Made by a program: the position numbers and the translations under genes. A stretch of 64,000 nt of DNA from positions 248,001 to 312,000 of the forward strand of contig CAVURD010000034.1 in the NCBI GenBank assembly GCA_963743785.1, in the 5' to 3' direction. The notes beneath the pieces are model-generated. The model made no database searches and was not told where the DNA came from. It worked only from the letters and a program-made list of their open reading frames with translations. Of the stretch, positions 54,947 to 61,382 are shown in pieces. Source of the DNA: Bog-473 sp963743785 (GTDB lineage Bacteria; Actinomycetota; Acidimicrobiia; Acidimicrobiales; RAAP-2). Numbering within the stretch: position 1 is the stretch's first letter; the number at the start of each line of letters is the position of its first letter.

Positions 54947-56119
54947 TCAGGGTGCGCGCAACAAGAGCGCGCTGGTCGGCACGCCCTCGCCCGACGTGAT
55001 CAGGCAGGTCCGGGCGTCGTCCACCTGGCTGGTCGAGGTCCCGCGCAGCTGACGCACCCCTTCGGTGATCAGGTTGAATCCGTGGACGTAGGCCTCCGAG
55101 AGGCCACCACCGGACGTGTTGGTCGGTAGCGATCCGCTCCCCCAACGCAGATTTCCCTCCAGGACGAAGTCGCCGGCCTCGCCCCGCCCGCAGAAGCCGT
55201 ACCCCTCGAGCGAGAGCAGGATGAGCGGCGTGAAGGCATCGTAGATCTGCGCCACGTCGACATCGGCCGGGACCAACTCGGACCGTGACCACAACTTCTG
55301 GGCGGCCGACCACGCCGGACCGGTCAGCGGATCTTCGCAGTAGTAGTTGACCATCGCCTCATGCTGACGGTGCAACCCCTGGCCGAAGGCGTGCACCAGC
55401 GCCGGCGGCTGGGCGCAGTCCCGCGCCCGCTCCGCCGAGACCAGGACCACGGCGAGGGCCCCGTCGGTCTCGAGGCAGTTGTCGAAGAGGCAGAGGGGTT
55501 CGGAAATGAACCGGGCCGCCATGTAGTCCTCGAGCGACATGGGCTTTTCGTACATCAACGCAGCGGGATTGCGGTTGGCGTGGGCCCGAACCGCCATGGC
55601 CACCTCGGCCAGCTGTTCCCGCCCTCCCCCGTATTCATGCATGTAGCGCCGGGCCAACATGGCCACCTCGTCCACCGGGCGGAGCAGCCCGTACGGGCGC
55701 GTCCACTGAGCCTGGATGGGGAGGCTCGTGGGCGTCGACGCCCACGGGCGCGAACCGCGCGCCCCGCGTTTTCGGGAGCGCCAAGCCACCACCACGTCGG
55801 CCTGGCCGGTGGCGATGGCCATGGCGGCATGACCGACGGTGGCGCAGCCGGCACCGCCGCCGTAGCCGACTTTGGAAAAGTACGTGACATCTCCCGCTCC
55901 GATGTTCTTGGCCATCGTGACCTCGTCCGTCGTTTCCATGGTGAACGACGAAAGTCCGTCGACCTCATCGGGTGCGATCCCGGCGTCGCGTAGGGCGGCG
56001 ACCACGGCCTCGCAGGCCAGCTGGGTCTCCGGCCGGTCAATCTGCTTGGCGAACTCGGTCTGCCCGATGCCAACGATGGCCGCGGCGTCCTGGAGGACCG
56101 GTCGGTGGGTCTGGGCCAT
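54947..56119 (-). CDS. Thiolase-family protein (lipid-transfer/Ltp-like)
   Basis: Intact, about 390 residues (ATG 56119; GTG 56122 also possible). AAIVGIGQTEFAKQIDRPET, VGYGGGAGCATVGHAAMAIA, FISEPLCLFDNCLETDGALA, DVDVAQIYDAFTPLILLSL, and LSEAYVHGFNLITEG. No clear nucleophilic Cys of biosynthetic thiolases is evident, as in Ltp2-type retro-aldolases. Paralogue of 27737-28968, but without a DUF35 gene beside it. Between the P450 and ferredoxin genes. Confidence 0.85.
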   Translation of the reverse strand: MAQTHRPVLQDAAAIVGIGQTEFAKQIDRPETQLACEAVVAALRDAGIAPDEVDGLSSFTMETTDEVTMAKNIGAGDVTYFSKVGYGGGAGCATVGHAAMAIATGQADVVVAWRSRKRGARGSRPWASTPTSLPIQAQWTRPYGLLRPVDEVAMLARRYMHEYGGGREQLAEVAMAVRAHANRNPAALMYEKPMSLEDYMAARFISEPLCLFDNCLETDGALAVVLVSAERARDCAQPPALVHAFGQGLHRQHEAMVNYYCEDPLTGPAWSAAQKLWSRSELVPADVDVAQIYDAFTPLILLSLEGYGFCGRGEAGDFVLEGNLRWGSGSLPTNTSGGGLSEAYVHGFNLITEGVRQLRGTSTSQVDDARTCLITSGEGVPTSALLLRAP

Positions 56120-56155
56120 CACGGGTGACGCTACAGCGCGGTGCCTCGCACCGTG

Positions 56156-57397
56156 TCAGCCCGCAGACCACACCACCGGCAGCGACAGCGGCGAGCGGAA
56201 GGCCAGGCCCTCGATATGCGGAGGCTCGGCCGTCGGGTCCAGGGTGAATGGGCCCAGGCGGTCGAACAACGTGTTGATGGCGACGCGGGATTCCATGCGG
56301 GCCAGGTGCATGCCCAGGCAGACGTGGACACCGAAGCCGAAGCCCACGTGCTGACGCACCTCGCGGAACATGTCGTAGGTATCGGGGTCTGCGTACTTAC
56401 GCTCGTCCCGGTTGGCGGCACCGAGCATCAGGGCCACGTCGGCGCCCTTCTCGATCGGCACGCCGGCCAGCTCAGTGTCCTTGGTGGCACGGCGGAGGAT
56501 GAGCGATACGGGCGGTTCCCAACGGAGGACTTCTTCGAAGGCCTGGGGGTACAGGGAGCGGTCCCGGTAGAGCGCATCGAACTGGGCCCGGTCGTTGAGG
56601 AGGGCGAAGAGGAGGCTCCCGGTGGCCCGGTAGGTGGTTTCGACACCGGCCGGGAGGAGGAGGCGGAGGAAGGAGTAGATCTCCTCGTCGCTGAGCTTGG
56701 CCCCATCGACCTCGACCCGAACCAGCTCGCTGATGAGGTCATCACCGGGCTCGGACCGTCTCTCCTGCATCACGGCGGCGAAGTAGCTGCGGAGCGCCTC
56801 CGACGCCGCCACGCCGCGCTCCCAGTTGGCTGCCACGCTGGTCAGCTCAATCGCCCAGCGCTGGAACTTGGCGTAATCGGACCGGGGCAGGCCGAGGATC
56901 CGGGCAATGACCTGGGCCGGGAAGTTGAAGGTCACCTCTCGGACCAGGTCGGCGTGGCCCCGGTCGTAGAACGAGTCGACCAACTCGTTGACGACCACGC
57001 CCACGAGCTGTTCTTCCCAGCGCTCTAGCACCTTGGAGCGGAAGCTCGACGACACGAGGGCGCGGGCGATGCGGTGCTCGGGCTCGTCCATCTGCAGGAT
57101 GGTCCGACCCATGACCAGGCCCATGATCCCCTCGTAGACGCTCGATGAGTAGGTCTCGTTGTCCCGGAGGACATGCACCGTCTCCTCGAAGCCGAGAACG
57201 GTGACCGGAGGGGGCCGGTTCGGATCAAGGGGTTCATCAACACCCTCCCCGAGGTCGATCGGGCCCAAGTGCACCGGGCACTCCCGGCGCAGCTCGCGAA
57301 GCATCGGAAAGGGGTCGCGCACGTGGCCCGACACCGTGTCCTTGAGCTCGAAGGGATCGAATGGAATGCCCGTTGCCTCGGTCGTGTCGGTGCTCAC
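56156..57397 (-). CDS. Cytochrome P450
   Basis: Intact, about 413 residues from GTG with a GAGGAGG ribosome site. I-helix LLLPAGVETTYRATGSLLF (AGxET, with Glu in place of the usual Asp before Thr), K-helix ExxR in FEEVLRWEPPVSL, and heme-binding HVGFGFGVHVCLGMHLAR. Soluble bacterial class I type, using the nearby ferredoxin. It is the first gene of the eight-gene array and divergent from TetR, so it probably starts attack by hydroxylating the substrate. Confidence 0.93.
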   Translation of the reverse strand: MSTDTTEATGIPFDPFELKDTVSGHVRDPFPMLRELRRECPVHLGPIDLGEGVDEPLDPNRPPPVTVLGFEETVHVLRDNETYSSSVYEGIMGLVMGRTILQMDEPEHRIARALVSSSFRSKVLERWEEQLVGVVVNELVDSFYDRGHADLVREVTFNFPAQVIARILGLPRSDYAKFQRWAIELTSVAANWERGVAASEALRSYFAAVMQERRSEPGDDLISELVRVEVDGAKLSDEEIYSFLRLLLPAGVETTYRATGSLLFALLNDRAQFDALYRDRSLYPQAFEEVLRWEPPVSLILRRATKDTELAGVPIEKGADVALMLGAANRDERKYADPDTYDMFREVRQHVGFGFGVHVCLGMHLARMESRVAINTLFDRLGPFTLDPTAEPPHIEGLAFRSPLSLPVVWSAG

Positions 57398-57460
57398 CTT
57401 GCGATCCTCCTCGTCCTTGTCGGTGTGCAGATGGTCCAGACCTGCGACACCGACACCATG

Positions 57461-57480
57461 TATAGCAAACGTTCGTTGGG
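57461..57480. promoter_or_regulatory. Candidate TetR operator/promoter between P450 and TetR genes
   Basis: The 139-base divergent gap contains TATAGCAAACGTTCGTTGGG, with an AACGTT core and imperfect CAAACG/CGTTG symmetry, close to a TATA-like hexamer on the P450 strand. Position and symmetry fit an autoregulated TetR site. This is an inference from layout. Confidence 0.35.
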
Positions 57481-57536
57481 GAGGCGGGTTCGGGGCCGAG
57501 TTCGACGTGGCGCGCAGAAGCCCCCACAATGGGCAC

Positions 57537-58205
57537 ATGGGGAGTGCGGAACCGACCGAAGAGCCATCGACCAGGTCTCGAATTCTGCAGATCGCCCTGT
57601 CGCTCATGTCCCAGCGGGGCGTCGACGGCACCAGCATGCGCGACCTGGCCGCGGCGGCCGGCCTCAACGTGGCCTCGCTGTACCACTACTTTCCCTCGAA
57701 GCGGGAATTGCTCGAAGCCGTCCTGGTCGAACACGGATACCTGCCCACGGTGGGCAACCCCTTGTCGCCCGATACCGACCCGTCGCCGGACGCCCAGCTC
57801 GCCACCCTGTTGGCCGACATCCTCACCTCCGTGCTCGACGTCGAGGACTTCGTGCGGCTGATGCTGGGCGAAGCCATCCGGGGCGAGGAAACGGCCCGTG
57901 CCGTCGGGCTCGACCTCTTCGCCACGTTCCAGCAGTCGCTGGAGAGTTGGGTCACCGACCACCGCCCCGACCTCGTGGAGAGAGCAGGCGCACCGGCCGT
58001 GTCACGCCTGCTGCGCGCCATGGTGGTCGGGATCTTCGTCGAGCACGCCGCCGGCGTATTGGGCGACGGCGTCGAAGCGAGGGACACGACCGAGGTGGTG
58101 GTGGCCCGGGCCCAGGAGGCCGCGCAGATCCTTCACTCGTCCCGGTACGAGGCCGAGCCGGCGTCTACTCAGGCTGAGCCCACGATTCCCGTAGCACGCG
58201 CTTGA
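57537..58205 (+). CDS. TetR-family transcriptional regulator
   Basis: Intact 222 residues from ATG. The N-terminal helix-turn-helix TSMRDLAAAAGLNVASLYHY then FPSKRELLEAVL is classic TetR. The C-terminal ligand domain includes DVEDFVRLMLGEAIRGEE and VVGIFVEHAAGVLGDGVEAR. Divergent from the P450 operon, which it probably represses until an inducer, perhaps an acyl-CoA intermediate, binds. Its last 40 bases overlap a remnant ligase 3' end on the other strand, and a decayed copy of its 3' half lies at 60851-61090. Confidence 0.92.
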   Translation: MGSAEPTEEPSTRSRILQIALSLMSQRGVDGTSMRDLAAAAGLNVASLYHYFPSKRELLEAVLVEHGYLPTVGNPLSPDTDPSPDAQLATLLADILTSVLDVEDFVRLMLGEAIRGEETARAVGLDLFATFQQSLESWVTDHRPDLVERAGAPAVSRLLRAMVVGIFVEHAAGVLGDGVEARDTTEVVVARAQEAAQILHSSRYEAEPASTQAEPTIPVARA

Positions 58206-58368
58206 GCACCTTGGCGTTGAGATCACGAGGAAGCACTTCGGTCTCCACGCCTTGCCGACCGCTTCATCACCGACGATCCGACAGGGGCTCGCTACTCGGC
58301 TCGGGGGCCATCGGTGAGACAACCGGGCCTTCATCGATCCTGGGGATACGGTCCGCCTGGCCGTCGTG
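58165..58368 (-). pseudogene. Remnant 3' end of an acyl-CoA synthetase (copy 1)
   Basis: The minus strand reads RQGVETEVLPRDLNAKVLKR followed by VLRESWAQPE and a stop at 58165-58167. The LPR-N-KVLKR pattern is the C-terminal signature of acyl-CoA ligases. Just upstream in the same frame are two consecutive TGA codons, and no ligase body exists, so only the tail survives, convergent with TetR. The same fragment occurs at 61060-61303. Confidence 0.6.
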
Positions 58369-58466
58369 GGCCGACCACAGAATCGCGGACCTACCCCACA
58401 GCTTGGTGAGCTGGCCGGCACTGGTGGAAGCGGCTGGACACGCGTCGGCTTATCGGTTGATTTGAT

Positions 58467-60596
58467 TCATCGGGACAGGCTCCGACACAAGGACATGTTC
58501 GGAACAGAGCCTTTCACGTTGGCCACGGTAACGGGCAGGGGGGATTTACCTGGTCCGGATTGCAGGGTGTGGACGAAAACCCGACCGTGGCTCGACGAAT
58601 ATCCGGTGAGAAGGGTGCCTCGACGTGAAGTTACTGACACGGAGTCAAGGTTCTGATCAGTGATGATCGAGAATCGGTAGACCTGGGAGCCATTGACCGG
58701 AACCGGCGATCCGGTGGTGCTGCCAGATGGGCCCTTCAACATAAAGCGAATGTCGTGAACTCCGTCAGGCTCCACAAAGACAGTGGTCGCCGATCTCGTT
58801 CCGAATGTCACCAGAGGAAGGCCCGAGCCCAGTTGGGAGACTCCTCCGCGAAAGGTGATGTCCAAGGTGTGCAGTACCCCTGGGCCGAGCTCTACTGGAT
58901 ACCACTCAAGGATTTGCAGCAGGTACAGGGAGGGAATGCGGAGGTCACTCGCCGGGTTTGGGCCTTCGGATATGTAGAGACCCGCGCAATTATTCACGAC
59001 GAATAGCTGGTCGGCCGGCGCATAGTTCGGCAAAGTTCTGCCTCTCACAACGTGTGAATCCAGGGGATGGCCGGTTACGTCACTGATCGACTGCTGAGTC
59101 TCCACGAAGCGCAACCTCTGTTGAGTGGACCACGTGTTTTGAGGCGTACTGGCCATCGCCACGTTCGCGGCGATTCCGTACAGTCCCAGAACGGCCACGA
59201 GAGCCCCGAGAATGTACCGAAGCCTCCGGCGACCGTGTTCCAATCGACGCCACACGTCAACCATGCCGACAGCACTGGCGATGATGAGGAAGGGCACGAA
59301 GTCGGCAATGTAACGGTTTTCAATCCATCCGTAGATCATGATGGTGCAGCCGCCAGCCAGCGCGGCAGCAAGGACAATGCGAAGAAGGCTTGAGCGCCCC
59401 GGAGCGCGTGGCCGAAAGGCGCTCATCGCACCCCAGAGACTGAGCAGAAAAAGCAGGGGCATGGAGGCGGTCACACTTGTCGTTCGATCACTCCCGTAAA
59501 GGAAGACGTGCCCGACGCTGCGAGCTGGGGAAGCCGGAAGGGTGACGAATGGGAAGACGGACGTCAACCGCACTCCGGGCGGTTGGAAATACGCGAGGAG
59601 CGTGCTCGGCAGAAAATGAAGGCTGAGCAAGCTGCCCGGTCGGTGAAGTCCAATCACCTGGTAGATAATCTGACCTGAGGCCGGCAAGCCAAAGATGAGG
59701 CCGAACTTGGCATAGTCGACTGCGCAACCGGCCACGAGCGGAATGACCGCCGCGGCAAGGATCGGCAAAGTCCAGTGACGGTTGGCGGGTCCGCCATAGC
59801 CCAGCGCAAACCAGGTGGCTACCAGTCCGGCGCCAATGACACACGCGTACCCAGTCGTTGCCCGATTGAGATTTGCAGCCAGTATCAGCAACCCCGACGC
59901 AATGATGGCAGCCCAGGTCGGCCGTTCCAGCACGCCCAGCAAGGCGAACATGCTTCCGATGGTCAGGGCGACGCTCCAGGCGAGATCCTCCGAGAACACC
60001 CAGGGGTCTGAGGCCAAAAACACCAGTACCGATCCGACCAAGACCGTCGCCACGAGCACGCCGTACGCCGCCGCCTCGCCCCAGCTCAGGGCCGCTGATC
60101 CCCGGACCACGTGCCGAATGCGCCACACCATCAATGAGGTGAATATCCCCGTCACCATCCATGCCAAGAGCATCGACGGTGCGGTAAGACGCCCGTCGAG
60201 GCTGTGGGTGAACAAGAGGAAGGGCATTCGGAGTAGCGAAGGAAACAATCCGAAGTACGTGTACTGCCGACCATCGTGTACGTAGGCCTCACCGCCGAAG
60301 GCTCCATTCGCCACGTAGAGGTGGCCGTGGAACATGGCCCGGGCCTGGAGGTCATCGAAATTACTGGCGTAGCCATTTGACGTGGCCGTGCGGAACAGAT
60401 TGGGCGAATTGGACCACAGATCCAAGAGCACCCACAGGTACGGCACCGCCGCTGCCGCGAACCCGACAATCACCGCCACCGTGAATCGCCGCCTCGAATC
60501 CAGGAGCGCTGGAAGCGCCACCCCCGTTTTGAGACCACCATCAACCGGTGACTCCACCGCGTCGGGTGCCTCTGTGAGCAAATCTCGATAGTTCAC
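58467..60596 (-). CDS. Large polytopic membrane protein, glycosyltransferase-C-like
   Basis: Intact, about 709 residues from GTG 60596. About 11 hydrophobic helices occupy the first 490 residues (for example VAVIVGFAAAAVPYLWVLLD, AAAYGVLVATVLVGSVLVFL, FLIIASAVGMVDVWRRLEHG), with an acidic/aromatic first outer loop (ARAMFHGHLYVANGAF). A soluble C-terminal domain of about 200 residues follows. The layout is like GT-C sugar transferases or other polysaccharide membrane enzymes, but I see no decisive motif. It appears lower in GC than the operon to its left and is bracketed by duplicated tetR/ligase remnants. Confidence 0.7.
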   Translation of the reverse strand: MNYRDLLTEAPDAVESPVDGGLKTGVALPALLDSRRRFTVAVIVGFAAAAVPYLWVLLDLWSNSPNLFRTATSNGYASNFDDLQARAMFHGHLYVANGAFGGEAYVHDGRQYTYFGLFPSLLRMPFLLFTHSLDGRLTAPSMLLAWMVTGIFTSLMVWRIRHVVRGSAALSWGEAAAYGVLVATVLVGSVLVFLASDPWVFSEDLAWSVALTIGSMFALLGVLERPTWAAIIASGLLILAANLNRATTGYACVIGAGLVATWFALGYGGPANRHWTLPILAAAVIPLVAGCAVDYAKFGLIFGLPASGQIIYQVIGLHRPGSLLSLHFLPSTLLAYFQPPGVRLTSVFPFVTLPASPARSVGHVFLYGSDRTTSVTASMPLLFLLSLWGAMSAFRPRAPGRSSLLRIVLAAALAGGCTIMIYGWIENRYIADFVPFLIIASAVGMVDVWRRLEHGRRRLRYILGALVAVLGLYGIAANVAMASTPQNTWSTQQRLRFVETQQSISDVTGHPLDSHVVRGRTLPNYAPADQLFVVNNCAGLYISEGPNPASDLRIPSLYLLQILEWYPVELGPGVLHTLDITFRGGVSQLGSGLPLVTFGTRSATTVFVEPDGVHDIRFMLKGPSGSTTGSPVPVNGSQVYRFSIITDQNLDSVSVTSRRGTLLTGYSSSHGRVFVHTLQSGPGKSPLPVTVANVKGSVPNMSLCRSLSR

Positions 60597-60850
60597 GAGC
60601 TCACATCTCGCCGTCTGTTGGGTTTTGCAGAGGGCACACGAAATGCTTCCACGTTGTCCGCCCCCCACCCGGGACCATCTTCTGCACTCTATCTCTGTCG
60701 TTTTCGGCTGTCGGCCTGAAGTCGACCATCCCCAGTGACAGGAGTTCACGCTTAACGACCAGGTCGGTCGTGCGGGCATCACCTTCGTACGACGACTATC
60801 TGAATCCCTGATTCTGATGCCGGCCGGCTCCAACGTCTCGTCCCGCGTGA

Positions 60851-61090
60851 GTCCTTGCCATGCTCGACATCGAGGACTCGGCGACTCGAGGACTCGGGCG
60901 GCTAGATGCTGGGCGAGACGATCCGGGGCGAGGAACGACCCGTGCCGTCCGGCCCGACCTCTTCGTCGAGCACGGCACCGGCGTGTTGGGCGATCGCGTC
61001 GAGGCCAGGGACCTCACCGAGGTGGTGGTGGCCCGGGCTCAGCAGGCCGCGCTGATCCTTCACTCGTCTCGTTTTCTCGTCCCGGTCTGA
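60851..61090 (+). pseudogene. Decayed duplicate of the TetR gene 3' half
   Basis: Aligns by eye with the 57537-58205 TetR gene. GATGCTGGGCGAGACGATCC and GAGGTGGTGGTGGCCCGGGC recur nearly unchanged, joined after an internal loss of about 110 bases (GACCTCTTC directly to GTCGAGCACGG). An in-frame TAG and the missing helix-turn-helix show that it is dead. It ends TGA at 61088-61090. Confidence 0.7.
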
Positions 61091-61303
61091 GGCCGAGCCG
61101 GTTTCTCGCGGGGCTGGGCCGACGATTCCCGTAGCAAGCGCTTGAGCGCCTCGGGGTTGAGATCACCAGGAAGCTCCTCGATATCCACACCCTGCCGACT
61201 TTCCCGAGGATCCGGACAGTGACTCGGTGCTCGGCTCGGGGCCATCTGCGAGACGGCCGAGGCCTTCATCAATTTCTGGGGATACCGTCTGAACGTCGTG
61301 GCG
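61060..61303 (-). pseudogene. Remnant 3' end of an acyl-CoA synthetase (copy 2)
   Basis: The minus strand gives RQGVDIEELPGDLNPEALKR then LLRESSAQP, clearly homologous to the fragment at 58165-58368 at both DNA and protein level, with an extended tail to a stop at 61060. As in copy 1 it is convergent with the (decayed) TetR 3' end and lacks the ligase body. Similarity of the two copies runs to about TCGTGGC near 61303. Confidence 0.65.
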
Positions 61304-61311
61304 ACGAGCAG

Positions 61312-61340
61312 TTGTGGCCGCTACTGAGCGGATGTAGTCT
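61312..61340 (+). promoter_or_regulatory. Candidate promoter for the beta-helix/Ig gene
   Basis: TTGTGG (61312-61317) and TAGTCT (61335-61340) are spaced 17 bases, followed by a GGGAGG ribosome site (61371-61376) six bases before ATG 61383. It lies immediately after the duplicated remnant. Moderate match only. Confidence 0.35.
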
Positions 61341-61382
61341 CAGCCGTCGGGCACCAGTTCGGTGAAAGCGGGGAGGCGCCTT

